Source: an uncultured Lachnospiraceae bacterium (GTDB lineage: Bacteria > Bacillota_A > Clostridia > Lachnospirales > Lachnospiraceae). Taken from it: a DNA stretch of 52,858 nt. The stretch is taken from NCBI GenBank assembly GCA_910588595.1, contig CAJUQU010000001.1, positions 1 to 52,858 of the forward strand. Direction: 5' to 3'. Under the pieces are notes generated by a model, which saw only the letters and a list, made by a program, of their open reading frames with translations, did not search any database and was not told the origin of the DNA. Positions 33,787-43,114 of the stretch are shown piece after piece; the first letter of the stretch is position 1; every line of letters begins with the position of its first letter. A program made the translations under genes and the position numbers.

Positions 33787-34482
33787 ATGAAAACAATCTT
33801 GGTGGTGGCGGCGCATCCGGACGATGAGATTCTCGGCGTCGGCGGAACAGCGGCGCGGCATGTGGCGGAGGGCGATGCTGTCTATGCGCTGATCTTGGGG
33901 GAGGGGCAGACTTCGCGCGGCGCCCATCGGGAGGATACAGGCAGGGAGGTCGTGGATGAGCTTCACAAGAACACTTTGGAGAGCGCTGAGGTGATCGGTT
34001 TCAGGGACGTGTTTTTTGCAGATTTTCCAGACAACCGTTTTGATCATGTGGATCTGCTCGACATTGTAAAAGCAGTGGAGCAGAGAATCCAGGAACTGCA
34101 GCCGCAGATCGTCTACACACACTACAGCGGTGATCTCAATGTAGACCACCAGTATACAGCGCGCGCAGTGCTCACGGCTGCAAGACCGATCGGCAGCTGC
34201 AGTGTGGAGGAGATCTATGCGTTTGAGACGCTCTCCTCAACGGAATGGAATTTTGACTATAGCGCACAGCCTGCATTCTGTCCCAATGTGTTTGTGGATA
34301 TCGCAGGTTATTATCAGCAGAAGGAGCAGGCGATGAACTGCTATGTCTCGGAGCTGTGTGTGTTCCCTCACCCGAGGAGCCTTGCCGGGATGGACGTGCT
34401 GTCGAGGACGCGCGGCATGGCGGCGGGCATGGAGCGCGCGGAGGCGTTTATGCTGATACGCAAAACGATAAGACGGAAGTAG
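33787..34482 (+). CDS. PIG-L/LmbE family N-deacetylase
   Basis: A 231-residue zinc-dependent deacetylase of the PIG-L family, which removes acetyl groups from N-acetylated sugars. The zinc motif AHPDDE is at residues 9-14 and the second ligand motif THYSGDLNVDHQYT is in the middle of the protein. FADFPDNRFDHVDLLDIV is the usual segment between them. No signal peptide or membrane helix is present, so the substrate is cytoplasmic: a nucleotide sugar or free Pse intermediate. GGGAGGG stands upstream of the ATG. Its position between the formyltransferase-like gene and pseG suggests that an acetamido group is removed and then replaced. Confidence 0.85.
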   Translation: MKTILVVAAHPDDEILGVGGTAARHVAEGDAVYALILGEGQTSRGAHREDTGREVVDELHKNTLESAEVIGFRDVFFADFPDNRFDHVDLLDIVKAVEQRIQELQPQIVYTHYSGDLNVDHQYTARAVLTAARPIGSCSVEEIYAFETLSSTEWNFDYSAQPAFCPNVFVDIAGYYQQKEQAMNCYVSELCVFPHPRSLAGMDVLSRTRGMAAGMERAEAFMLIRKTIRRK

Positions 34483-34491
34483 AGGTTTGAG

Positions 34492-35631
34492 ATGTTATAT
34501 ATTCGTGCAGATGGCAGCAAAGAGATCGGCATGGGGCATGTGATGCGCTGTCTCTCTGTTGCGGAAGCAGTGGCGGATATCGATCCTGTATATCCGCCTG
34601 TTTTTATCACGGCAGATGCGGGATGCCGGGCAATGATCGAGGAGAGGGGATTTCGCGTTATTGTGCTGGGGACAGACTACAGGGACATGATGGGGGAGCT
34701 TCCTTTGCTGAGAGAGGTGCTGCTGGGAGGACCGTGCAGTGCAGGTGCGATGCTGCTTGTGGACAGCTATCAGGTCAGCAGGGAGTATTATCTTGCGCTC
34801 AGATCGTTTGTGAGAGTGGCATGCTTTGAGGACATGGGGGAAGCTTACCCCGTTGATCTGTTGATCAATTACAATATCTATGCGCCGGCGCTTGAGTCAC
34901 GATATCAAGAGCGGGATCCGCAGAGCTGCATCGAGGATCGATATCCCCAAAGAGTGCTGCTTGGGACGGAGTACATGCCGCTTCGCAAAGCATTTCAGGG
35001 GGCGGCGGAATATGTGGTCCAAGATAAAGTAACAAATGTTATAATAACAACAGGCGGAAGCGATCCCTTCTTTGCGGCAGGGGCTTTTGCGGATGTTTTG
35101 TGCGATGATGAAATGATCGTGGAACAGGGCATACATCTGCATGTCATCAGCGGACCGTTTAACCGGTTTGCAGACGAGTTGAAGCGCAGATACCAGTGCG
35201 GTGAGATGATGCAATGGCATGACCACACAATCGCACACTCCGGCGGGAGCAAAGTGCCAATAACGATCCATGAGAGTGTGAAGGATATGCGCAGCCTGCT
35301 CCTGCAGAGCGATGTGGTCATCACAGCGACGGGGAGCACGATCTATGAGGTCAGCGCCCTTGGGGTTCCGATGATCGTGTTTTATTTTGCCGAGAACCAG
35401 CGGCAGGGGGCGGAGGCGCTGGGGGCGCTCACGGACATTGTCAATGCAGGGTGTTTTGCCGCGGAGCATGACGCGGTGGCAGACAGGGTGAAGGAGGCGC
35501 TGAAACGCTGTATTATGGATAATGATTACAGGCAGCTCCTGCACAGACAGGAAAAGGGGCTGGTCGACGGAAAAGGGGCGCACCGCATTGCAGAACGATT
35601 GACAAAACTGTATCGGGAACAGGCGAGATAA
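34492..35631 (+). CDS. pseG: UDP-2,4-diacetamido-2,4,6-trideoxy-altropyranose hydrolase, PseG
   Basis: PseG removes UDP from UDP-6-deoxy-AltdiNAc to release the free sugar for PseI. The 379-residue GT-B-like protein begins LYIRADGSKEIGMGHVMRCLSVA, the diagnostic N-terminus with the catalytic His of GMGHVMR. VIITTGGSDP, the long C-terminal half with MRSLLLQSDVVITATGSTIYEVSALGVPMIVF, and FAENQRQGAEAL are typical. It is longer than the Campylobacter protein, probably because of loops around residues 140-160. It is the last gene of the operon, so all six Pse enzymes (B, C, H, G, I, F) are encoded between 28.5 and 35.6 kb. Confidence 0.9.
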   Translation: MLYIRADGSKEIGMGHVMRCLSVAEAVADIDPVYPPVFITADAGCRAMIEERGFRVIVLGTDYRDMMGELPLLREVLLGGPCSAGAMLLVDSYQVSREYYLALRSFVRVACFEDMGEAYPVDLLINYNIYAPALESRYQERDPQSCIEDRYPQRVLLGTEYMPLRKAFQGAAEYVVQDKVTNVIITTGGSDPFFAAGAFADVLCDDEMIVEQGIHLHVISGPFNRFADELKRRYQCGEMMQWHDHTIAHSGGSKVPITIHESVKDMRSLLLQSDVVITATGSTIYEVSALGVPMIVFYFAENQRQGAEALGALTDIVNAGCFAAEHDAVADRVKEALKRCIMDNDYRQLLHRQEKGLVDGKGAHRIAERLTKLYREQAR

Positions 35632-35654
35632 AACAGCAACGGAAATGAGGTAAG

Positions 35655-38513
35655 ATGATGGCTTCGGGAAAAAAGAGACAATTGAACTACGAGCTGCTGC
35701 GCGTCATAGCGATGCTGATGATCGTGTGTCTGCACTATCTGAGCAAAGGCGGACTGCTCGGCGATCCGGCAAGGACGGACATGACTATGACGGGATACGC
35801 GGTGTGGCTGGTGGAGGCATTCTGTCTGGTGGCAGTCAATGTATATGTGCTCATCAGCGGATATTTCGGCGTGGATTCGCGGGAGCACCTGCCGGGCGGA
35901 GCCGCGATCACATTTGGCGGCGTGTTGCGCAGACCGGTCAGAATATGGAAACAGGTGTTCTTCTACTCGATGCTCTTTGGCTGCGGTGCGATCGTGATCG
36001 GCGTGCAGGAGTTTGATCTCTACCGGTTTTTTTCTTATTGTTTTCCGCTGGTGACAGAGCACTATTGGTTTGCCACCTGCTATGTCGTTTTATGCTTGCT
36101 GATGCCGTTTCTGAATGTGGGGATCTCCTATCTGGAGCAGAGGCAGACCGGGTATCTGCTTGCTGGTCTTGTGCTGTTTTTCAGCATCTCCAAGACGGTC
36201 ATTCCGATGCAGCTTCCGTGGGACAAGTACGGGTATGATGTGCTGTGGTTTATCGTTCTGTATCTGACGGGGGCATATCTGAAAAGATACAAGACAGCGT
36301 TTGTAAAGACAAGGGGGAGGGCGGCAGTACTTTATCTGGGAAGTGCTATGGCAGTCTTTGCCTCCTTTTTTCTGATCAGGATGATCTTCATGAAAACAGG
36401 GAAACTGGAAGCGATGATTCAGTATGGGTACACATACAATTTCCTGTTTTGTTACACAGGCGCAGTCGGACTGTTTCTCCTGTTTAAAGAGTACAGGGCA
36501 GATGGGGGGAAGCTGGAGCGTTTCCGCAGACCCATTGAACTTTTTTCCGGTGTATCGTTTGGGGTGTATCTGATTCATGAACACATCAATATACGCTACG
36601 CATGGCCCGGATGGCTGCACTGTGAGGAGCAGATCGGAAGCTCCGCTGCAGGTTTTCTGTGTCATATGCTTCTCAGCGTTGTGTGTGTGTATCTTGTCTG
36701 TACTGTGATCGAACTGATTCGGCAGAAGGGGGGTATGACGATTCTGCCGGTGTTGATCCTTCTGCTGTATCCGCTCCGCCGCGTCAGTGTCGGGCTGGAT
36801 CTGATGGATGCAGGTTACGCGCTGGGCAACTACCGCTTTTTCGATTCGCTGAACCAGATGTGGAAGCTGGCGACATATCTGGCAAATGTGACAGGTGTGA
36901 TGTTGTCGAAACTGCCTTTTGGGGACTGCTGGGTGGGCATGAATGCCTACTGCGGACTGCTGGCTGGAGCGGCGGCAGCGGGCGTCTATCTGTTTGTGTG
37001 GAAGCGGTATGGGCAGAAACGGAAGTTATTTTGTGCGCTGCTGTTTGTGTCTGAGCTGACAGCGCTCTCCCTCTGCTGGGCACCGAATGTTATCTTGTAC
37101 CATTATCTGGGTTATCTATTGATGACGGCTGCTGTTATGGTATTGTTCACAGCGATCACAACAGGACAGGAACGGCAGAAGAGAAGATACTTTGTCGTGT
37201 CAGGTGTTATTTTAGGACTCTGCGTGGCGGTGAGGATGCCGAACATCACATACATGGCATTGATCCTTCCTGTGTGGTGCGACTGTTTCTGGAACCGTGA
37301 CAGGGAGGAAAAAAATTGGTTTGGAGTATTGATGACACGCACGCTGTACTGTGCCGCAGGGTATCTGGCGGGGCTGCTCGTTCCGATTTCGGTGATCTGC
37401 GTGCGATATGGAGCGTCGGCATATCCTCGGATGATCTCCTCCCTGTTCGGAATGACAGACCATGCGGCGGACTATAAGCCGACATCGATGGTGCAGGCGA
37501 TGTTTGCGGATTATATCCAATACAGTGCATGGCTTTTCCTGTTTGCAGGATATATGGCATTAGGGCTGATATTTTTCTATCTGCTGGACAAAGTGAACAG
37601 AGGAAAAGATAAAAAAATAACATACGTTTTTGAAGCGTTGTATACGCTGGGGCTGTTTGTTGTACTCCGCTTTTGTTACGGCAGAGGCATGTTTGATTTT
37701 AATTACAGTGACTATTTCAGTATGTATAAGTGGGTGACAGTCTATCTGCTGATCGTGATCGCGATGAGCTTAGGGGCGTTATTTTATAAAACAGCGGGAA
37801 GTGACTTGAGATTATGGGCGGTATTTTTGCTTGTCGTGATCTTTGTGACACCCCTCGGAAGCAATAACGGATTGTACCCTGTCATGAACAATCTGTTTCT
37901 GGTGCTCCCGGTCTCCGTTCTGATGATGGAAGATCTGTTCAGGAGAAGCCAGAGATTCAAGTCAAAAAGTTTTCCATTTCGGATAACACTTGGTTTTGTA
38001 CTCGTGTGCACTGCCGTACAGAGCGTTCTGTTTGGAATCGGATTTGTGTTTCATGACAAGGGAGTACAGAAAAATGACAACCGTGTCGTAATCGAGCTGC
38101 AGTGCAGTGATACAGGTGCAGGGCTTGCGACGACAGTGGATAAGAAGAAAGCGCTCGAGGAGCTTGATCGTTATCTGTATCGGCATCGTCTCAATGAGAA
38201 GCAAGTGATATTGTACGGTGATATCCCGGCTTTGGCGTATCTGTTTGACATGGAGCCTGCGATATCCACAACGTGGGCAGATCTGGATTCGAACAGTATG
38301 GATATGCTGGAGAGGAATCTGGACCGCCTGGCAGGCGATAGGGCGCCAGATGAGCTTCCGGTGATCATACTGGGGTGCTCTTCTGTGGAAAGCCTGACAG
38401 AGGAGAGCGGGCTCTCCTATCAGAAACTGGAGCTTATCAAAGATTTTGCAATGGAAAATGGATATCAGGAGTGTTTTCGCAATGTGGGGTATATTGTGTT
38501 TTATGCATATTAA
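35655..38513 (+). CDS. Acyltransferase-3 domain fused to a GT-C-like membrane protein
   Basis: One 952-residue reading frame. Residues 1 to about 360 form an acyltransferase-3 domain: LNYELLRVIAMLMIVCLHYL with the conserved His27, basic RRPVR before a helix, and FGVYLIHEH near its end. Residues about 370-952 are a second polytopic membrane protein of about ten helices with a large soluble C-terminal domain (about 820-952), resembling uncharacterised GT-C-like proteins of Lachnospiraceae glycan loci. GAGGTAAG precedes the start. The two parts would give O-acetylation and a polyprenyl-sugar-dependent transfer in one protein. No stop or frameshift is seen between them. Confidence 0.75.
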   Translation: MMASGKKRQLNYELLRVIAMLMIVCLHYLSKGGLLGDPARTDMTMTGYAVWLVEAFCLVAVNVYVLISGYFGVDSREHLPGGAAITFGGVLRRPVRIWKQVFFYSMLFGCGAIVIGVQEFDLYRFFSYCFPLVTEHYWFATCYVVLCLLMPFLNVGISYLEQRQTGYLLAGLVLFFSISKTVIPMQLPWDKYGYDVLWFIVLYLTGAYLKRYKTAFVKTRGRAAVLYLGSAMAVFASFFLIRMIFMKTGKLEAMIQYGYTYNFLFCYTGAVGLFLLFKEYRADGGKLERFRRPIELFSGVSFGVYLIHEHINIRYAWPGWLHCEEQIGSSAAGFLCHMLLSVVCVYLVCTVIELIRQKGGMTILPVLILLLYPLRRVSVGLDLMDAGYALGNYRFFDSLNQMWKLATYLANVTGVMLSKLPFGDCWVGMNAYCGLLAGAAAAGVYLFVWKRYGQKRKLFCALLFVSELTALSLCWAPNVILYHYLGYLLMTAAVMVLFTAITTGQERQKRRYFVVSGVILGLCVAVRMPNITYMALILPVWCDCFWNRDREEKNWFGVLMTRTLYCAAGYLAGLLVPISVICVRYGASAYPRMISSLFGMTDHAADYKPTSMVQAMFADYIQYSAWLFLFAGYMALGLIFFYLLDKVNRGKDKKITYVFEALYTLGLFVVLRFCYGRGMFDFNYSDYFSMYKWVTVYLLIVIAMSLGALFYKTAGSDLRLWAVFLLVVIFVTPLGSNNGLYPVMNNLFLVLPVSVLMMEDLFRRSQRFKSKSFPFRITLGFVLVCTAVQSVLFGIGFVFHDKGVQKNDNRVVIELQCSDTGAGLATTVDKKKALEELDRYLYRHRLNEKQVILYGDIPALAYLFDMEPAISTTWADLDSNSMDMLERNLDRLAGDRAPDELPVIILGCSSVESLTEESGLSYQKLELIKDFAMENGYQECFRNVGYIVFYAY

Positions 38514-38523
38514 TCCCAAAACC

Positions 38524-38552
38524 TTGCCAAAATCTTATGAAAAGAGTACAAT
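38524..38552 (+). promoter_or_regulatory. Predicted sigma-A promoter for the wecE-like operon
   Basis: TTGCCA (38524-38529) and TACAAT (38547-38552) with a 17-base spacer in the 121-base gap after the fusion gene. The rest of the gap is AT-rich leader with no terminator-like hairpin. Confidence 0.55.
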
Positions 38553-38634
38553 AAAGCGAGAAATAAATTTCCAGTATAAGGAAATGTAAAAAGATCGTTT
38601 CGGATTTCAAATAGCGGAAAGGCATGGTTACAGC

Positions 38635-39765
38635 ATGATCAATTTTAACGTACCGCCGTTTACAGGCAGGGAGATGGACTATATCAGGCAGGCAGTCGAG
38701 AATCAGAAGATATGCGGGGATGGACCATTTACGAAGAAGTGCAGTGAGTGGATCGAGGAGCACACGGGCATGGCAAAATGTCTGTTGACGCCCTCCTGCA
38801 CGCAGGCGACAGAGCTTGCGGCGCTCCTGATCGATATCAGGGAAGGGGACGAGGTCATCATACCCTCTTACACTTTTGTGTCCACTGCGGACGCTTTCGT
38901 GCTCCGCGGCGCCAAAGCGGTGTTTGTCGATATCAGGCCCGATACCATGAATATAGATGAAAATCTGATCGAACAGGCGGTCACAGACCGGACGAGGGCT
39001 ATCGTGCCTGTCCACTATGCAGGTGTTGCGTGTGAGATGGATACCATCATGGACATCGCAGCGCGCCACAAGCTCTTTGTGGTGGAGGACGCGGCGCAGG
39101 GAATGGCGGCGACCTACAAGGGAAAGCAGCTGGGCGCGATCGGAGATTTCGGGTGTTATTCATTCCATGAGACCAAGAATCTGAGCATGGGCGAGGGCGG
39201 TGCGCTGCTGATCAGGGACGAGCGCTACATCAGCGAGGCGGAGATCATCAGGGAAAAGGGAACCAACCGCTCTCAGTACTACCGGGGACAGGTGGACAAG
39301 TACCGTTGGATAAACTACGGGTCTTCCTATCTGCCAAGCGATATGAACGCGGCGTATCTGTGGGCACAGATCGAGCTGATCGACGAGATCACTGCCAGGC
39401 GGGTGGCGCTGTGGAACCAGTACAACGAACTGCTGCAGCCGCTGCGGGAGAGAGGGCTGCTGGAGCTTCCCCATGTGCCGGAGGGCTGTGTCCACAACGG
39501 ACATATGTTCTATATCAAGACAAAGGATCTGGAGGAGCGCACCCGGCTGATCGATTTCCTGAAGGAGAGCGGGATCTGGGCAGTGTTCCACTATGTGCCG
39601 CTGCATTCTGCGCCTGCCGGATTAAAGTTTGGCAGGTTTGCGGGTGAGGATATATACACGACGCGGGAGAGCGACAGGCTGGTGCGCCTGCCGATGTTCT
39701 ACTCGCTCAAATCTGTTGAGATCGAATACATTGTAAAGAAAGTGAAGGAGTTCTATCACGTATGA
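38635..39765 (+). CDS. rffA: dTDP-4-amino-4,6-dideoxygalactose transaminase (WecE/RffA)
   Basis: This PLP enzyme aminates dTDP-4-dehydro-6-deoxyglucose to dTDP-Fuc4N. The 376-residue protein follows Escherichia coli WecE closely by eye: INFNVPPFTGREMDYI, KICGDGPFTKKC, LLTPSCTQATELAALL, VDIRPDTMNIDE, VHYAGVACEMDTIM, and the PLP-lysine region FHETKNLSMGEGG (Lys181). EKGTNRSQYYRGQVDKY is also typical. The ribosome-binding site is weak (GGAAAGG, 12 bases away). RmlA and RmlB, which would supply the substrate, are not in this window. It overlaps the next gene by four bases. A GNAT enzyme two genes on may acetylate the product. Confidence 0.93.
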   Translation: MINFNVPPFTGREMDYIRQAVENQKICGDGPFTKKCSEWIEEHTGMAKCLLTPSCTQATELAALLIDIREGDEVIIPSYTFVSTADAFVLRGAKAVFVDIRPDTMNIDENLIEQAVTDRTRAIVPVHYAGVACEMDTIMDIAARHKLFVVEDAAQGMAATYKGKQLGAIGDFGCYSFHETKNLSMGEGGALLIRDERYISEAEIIREKGTNRSQYYRGQVDKYRWINYGSSYLPSDMNAAYLWAQIELIDEITARRVALWNQYNELLQPLRERGLLELPHVPEGCVHNGHMFYIKTKDLEERTRLIDFLKESGIWAVFHYVPLHSAPAGLKFGRFAGEDIYTTRESDRLVRLPMFYSLKSVEIEYIVKKVKEFYHV

Positions 39766-41576
39766 TGGATGACCGCACAGGAGTAAAGGCAGCAAAAGTG
39801 TGTGGTGCTTTTGTCTATACCCTTTTGCTTGCGCTGCTTTTATCTGTCCAATTTGATTTTTATTATGATCTGAATGACGACACCATGATCAAGGATATCG
39901 TATCGGGAGCGTACACTGGCCAGCCAAGCGGCTATTGTATACAGATGCTGTATCCTCTGGCGTGGTGTATTGCGCTTTTTTACAAGGCCATTCCGACAGT
40001 TTCCTGGTATGGCTTGTTTTTGTGTCTGTGCCAGTTTGGCGTTGTCTTTCTGATCGCGGCGCGGCTTCTGTCTGTTATGCAAAGCGCGCGGACACGTTTT
40101 GTGGCGCTCGCGGTGGAGGCGTTTTTGGTGCTCGGACTGTTTCTGCGGGAGTTTGTGGTGGTGCAGTACAGTGTCACCTCAGGGTTCTGCATGGCAGGAG
40201 CGCTGTTTTTGTTCCTGACGGCACCCAGGACGGACAAGCCGTCTGTATTTTTCAGAAAAAACCTGCTCCCGCTCCTGCTTGTCGTGATGTCCTTTATGAT
40301 CCGGACGGAAGTCTGCATCATGCTGCTCCCGTTTTTGCTGCTGGCAGGGCTTATGAAATGGTGCGGTGAGGAGCGATTTTTTACGGTGGTGAATTTCAGG
40401 AAATATATCACGCTGATCGTGACGGCACTTCTGTGTATGACAGCGGTGTACTCCCTTGATCTGGTGGCGTACAGGGGGAGTGAATGGGCGAGTTTTCGGA
40501 GTTTTTTTGACGCGAGGACCAAACTGTATGATTTTTATGGGATTCCCGGGTTTGAGGACAACAGGGACTTTTATGAGTCGATCGGCTTGTCGCGGGAATC
40601 CTACACTCTCCTGGAAAATTACAACTTTGCCCTCGACGAGTCGATCGATACATGGAGGCTCGAGTCGATCGTGGCGTACCAGGAGCAGCTGGCAGGGAAA
40701 GGCGGGCTTCACGATACATTTGGCTTTGTCAGCAGGAACAGTGTCAGGGAAGCGCTGTGGAAATATAGAGCCCAGCTGTGGGACAACCGCTCCTTTGCCA
40801 GCGCGGCGGTGATCGTCATGTATCTGATGTACGGCATCCTGTGCGTCGTGCCGGCGAGGGGGAAGCAGTGTGCGGGAGGAGTCCTAAAGATCCTGTGCGT
40901 CATGGCTGTGCGGAGTGTCTTGTGGCTGTATCTGTGTATGGTGGACAGGGTACTTGACCGGGTGACGACACCGCTTCTTGTGATGGAGCTGGTGATGCTG
41001 GTGAGCTTTTTCATCGATGATTTTCCGCGGAAAGAGAGCGGGGCGGCATTCCGCAAAGTAAAAACGTTGACGGGTGTTCTGTGCATTGCAGGTGTGCTTG
41101 CCGTGCTGACTGCAAACCAGTGGGAGGTGCAAGACGAGTATGGCAGGCGTGCAGCGGCGGATGCGCGCTGGAACGCAATGATGGATTATTGCCGGAAAAA
41201 TGGAAATAATTATTATGTGATCGATGTGTATTCTTCAACGTCCTATCAGGGTGCGCCCTACTCGGAAAAAATGTTTACAGATGTGGATAACTCGTACAAA
41301 AATTTTGACCTCTGTGGAGGCTGGGCAGCCAATAGCCCGATCGCGAGACAGAAGCTGGAGCGGTATCGCTTCAGGGATATTCAGGGTGCACTTTGCAGCG
41401 GCAGGACAGGCAGACAGGCGAAAGCGTATTTTGTGGTGAATGTGGACAAGGATCTGGGCTGGCTGATACAGTACTATGCAAAGAGAGGGATAACGATCGA
41501 ACTGCGGCGGACGGACCAGATCCGGACAGAGGCGCAGGAGCCGGCATTTGACGTGTATGAGCTTGTGAGAAAATAA
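39762..41576 (+). CDS. GT-C-like polytopic membrane protein
   Basis: A 604-residue membrane protein with about ten helices and a soluble extracytoplasmic C-terminal domain (about residues 455-604). The first outer loop contains DLNDDTMIKDIVSGAYTGQPSGY, an acidic loop reminiscent of the DxD/DE motifs of GT-C glycosyltransferases, and the topology fits. No named family is recognised. GT-C enzymes use polyprenyl-phosphate sugars outside the membrane; the GtrB-like genes at 12495 and 42143 would make such donors. The start overlaps the stop of the aminotransferase gene, so translation is coupled. AAGGAG is 13 bases away; the ATG at 39765 is an alternative. Confidence 0.65.
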   Translation: MMDDRTGVKAAKVCGAFVYTLLLALLLSVQFDFYYDLNDDTMIKDIVSGAYTGQPSGYCIQMLYPLAWCIALFYKAIPTVSWYGLFLCLCQFGVVFLIAARLLSVMQSARTRFVALAVEAFLVLGLFLREFVVVQYSVTSGFCMAGALFLFLTAPRTDKPSVFFRKNLLPLLLVVMSFMIRTEVCIMLLPFLLLAGLMKWCGEERFFTVVNFRKYITLIVTALLCMTAVYSLDLVAYRGSEWASFRSFFDARTKLYDFYGIPGFEDNRDFYESIGLSRESYTLLENYNFALDESIDTWRLESIVAYQEQLAGKGGLHDTFGFVSRNSVREALWKYRAQLWDNRSFASAAVIVMYLMYGILCVVPARGKQCAGGVLKILCVMAVRSVLWLYLCMVDRVLDRVTTPLLVMELVMLVSFFIDDFPRKESGAAFRKVKTLTGVLCIAGVLAVLTANQWEVQDEYGRRAAADARWNAMMDYCRKNGNNYYVIDVYSSTSYQGAPYSEKMFTDVDNSYKNFDLCGGWAANSPIARQKLERYRFRDIQGALCSGRTGRQAKAYFVVNVDKDLGWLIQYYAKRGITIELRRTDQIRTEAQEPAFDVYELVRK

Positions 41577-41588
41577 GGAGAATTCGAT

Positions 41589-42131
41589 ATGGAACCGATG
41601 AGAAAGGATTTGCTGATAAGAGGGGAACAGATCTATCTGAGACCGATCACGGCAGATGACACTGAGCTGGCAGTGCGCTGGCGCAATAAGCCGACAGTGG
41701 TGGAGAATTTTATCTACCGGAAGCCCCTCAGCAGGGCGGACCACGAAAAGTGGCTTGCGGAAAAAGTTTTCAGGGGACTGGTACATCAGTTTGTTATATG
41801 CACAAATGAGGATGATCTGCCGCTTGGTTCCGTCTATCTGCAGAATTTTGAGGAGGGGCACAAAAGGGCAGAGTCCGGTGTCTATCTGGGTGAGGATCAC
41901 GCATACGGAAAAGGGATCGGGACAGAGGCGGTAAAGCTGATGGCAGAGTATGCCTGCGGAACGCTCGGGCTGCATAAGCTGTCGGCGCGCGTGTTGGCGT
42001 ATAACAAGGCGAGCAGGCGTCTGCACGAGAAGGCGGGTTATGTACAGGAAGCGTACCTGAAAGATGAGCTTTTTCTGGACGGAAGATATGAGGACTTGAT
42101 ATTGTTTGGGTTTATCGATCCAAGGGGATAA
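41589..42131 (+). CDS. GNAT family acetyltransferase
   Basis: A 180-residue GNAT protein of the RimJ/RimL-like group: IYLRPITADDTELAVRWRN, YLGEDHAYGKGIGTEAVKLM with the acetyl-CoA-binding loop GKGIGT, and ARVLAYNKASRRLHEKAGYV. AAGGAG stands before the ATG. In Gram-negative enterobacterial common antigen loci, WecD acetylates dTDP-Fuc4N after WecE; this protein lies in the same transcription unit as the WecE homologue, so the same reaction is the simplest guess, although it is not obviously an orthologue of WecD. Ribosomal-protein acetylation is the general alternative for the family. Confidence 0.8.
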   Translation: MEPMRKDLLIRGEQIYLRPITADDTELAVRWRNKPTVVENFIYRKPLSRADHEKWLAEKVFRGLVHQFVICTNEDDLPLGSVYLQNFEEGHKRAESGVYLGEDHAYGKGIGTEAVKLMAEYACGTLGLHKLSARVLAYNKASRRLHEKAGYVQEAYLKDELFLDGRYEDLILFGFIDPRG

Positions 42132-42142
42132 GGAGATATCGG

Positions 42143-43114
42143 TTGATTATGAGTAAAATTAGTTTTGTCATTCCCTGTTACAGGAGCGCGAGGACGATCG
42201 AGGGAGTAGTGGCAGAAATACAGGATACAATGGCGGCAATACCTCAATATGTCTATGAAATTATTCTGGTAAATGACTGCTCGCCGGATGAGACGTTTGA
42301 GGTCATCAAGGCGCTGTGCGTAAGATACAATAATATTACGGGGATCAGCCTGGCAAGGAATTTTGGGCAGCACGCGGCGCTGATGGCAGGTCTGCGCAGG
42401 GCAGGCGGCGATATCATTGTCTGTCTCGACGACGATGGGCAGACACCGGCAGATGAGGTCGGAAAGCTGCTTGCGGGCATCGAGAACGGCAGTGATGTGG
42501 TCTACGCGAGCTACGAGAATAAACATCACAGTGCCTTTCGCAACTTTGGGACATGGATGAATGATATCATGACGAGGATGATGCTTGGGAAACCAAAGGA
42601 ACTGCACCTGACAAGCTATTTTGCCGCGAAGCGATTCGTGGTTGACAGTATGCTCAGGTACGAGAACAGCTATCCTTACATTATCGGACTTGTGCTGCGC
42701 GCTACCAGAAATATCTCCAATGTCCCGGTGAATCATCGGAGCCGTGAGGTCGGAACATCGGGCTACACGATGAAAAAACTGCTGGGTCTGTGGTTTAACG
42801 GGTTTACAGCGTTTTCGATCCTGCCGCTGCGGATCGCTACTATAACGGGCGTTATTTTTGCGGGTGCGGGCTTTATCTATGGCATCTATACAGTAGTTAA
42901 AAAATTTGTCAACCCACAGGTGCCGCTGGGGTTCAGTTCGCTGATGGCGGCGGTCGTGTTTATCGGCGGTATGCTGATGATCATGCTGGGGCTGATCGGG
43001 GAATACATCGGGCGTATCTATATCAGTATCAACAATTCGCCCCAGTATGTAGTGAAAGAGGAAGTGGGGAACCGGGGGAAGGAATATGAAGATAAACAGG
43101 CTGATCCTCTTTGA
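42143..43114 (+). CDS. Membrane-anchored GT2 glycosyltransferase (GtrB/DPM1-like)
   Basis: A 323-residue enzyme like the one at 12495: ISFVIPCYRSARTIEGV, LVNDCSPDETFEV, LARNFGQHAALMAGLRRAGG and LDDDGQTPADEV, with two C-terminal membrane helices and the tail NNSPQYVVKEEV. It should load undecaprenyl phosphate with a monosaccharide, for a GT-C enzyme to use outside. The TTG at 42143 is seven bases after AAGGAG; the ATG at 42149 is 13 bases away, so TTG is marginally better and the N-terminal difference is two residues. It overlaps the next gene by 29 bases, consistent with a donor-synthase/GT-C pair. Confidence 0.87.
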   Translation: MIMSKISFVIPCYRSARTIEGVVAEIQDTMAAIPQYVYEIILVNDCSPDETFEVIKALCVRYNNITGISLARNFGQHAALMAGLRRAGGDIIVCLDDDGQTPADEVGKLLAGIENGSDVVYASYENKHHSAFRNFGTWMNDIMTRMMLGKPKELHLTSYFAAKRFVVDSMLRYENSYPYIIGLVLRATRNISNVPVNHRSREVGTSGYTMKKLLGLWFNGFTAFSILPLRIATITGVIFAGAGFIYGIYTVVKKFVNPQVPLGFSSLMAAVVFIGGMLMIMLGLIGEYIGRIYISINNSPQYVVKEEVGNRGKEYEDKQADPL

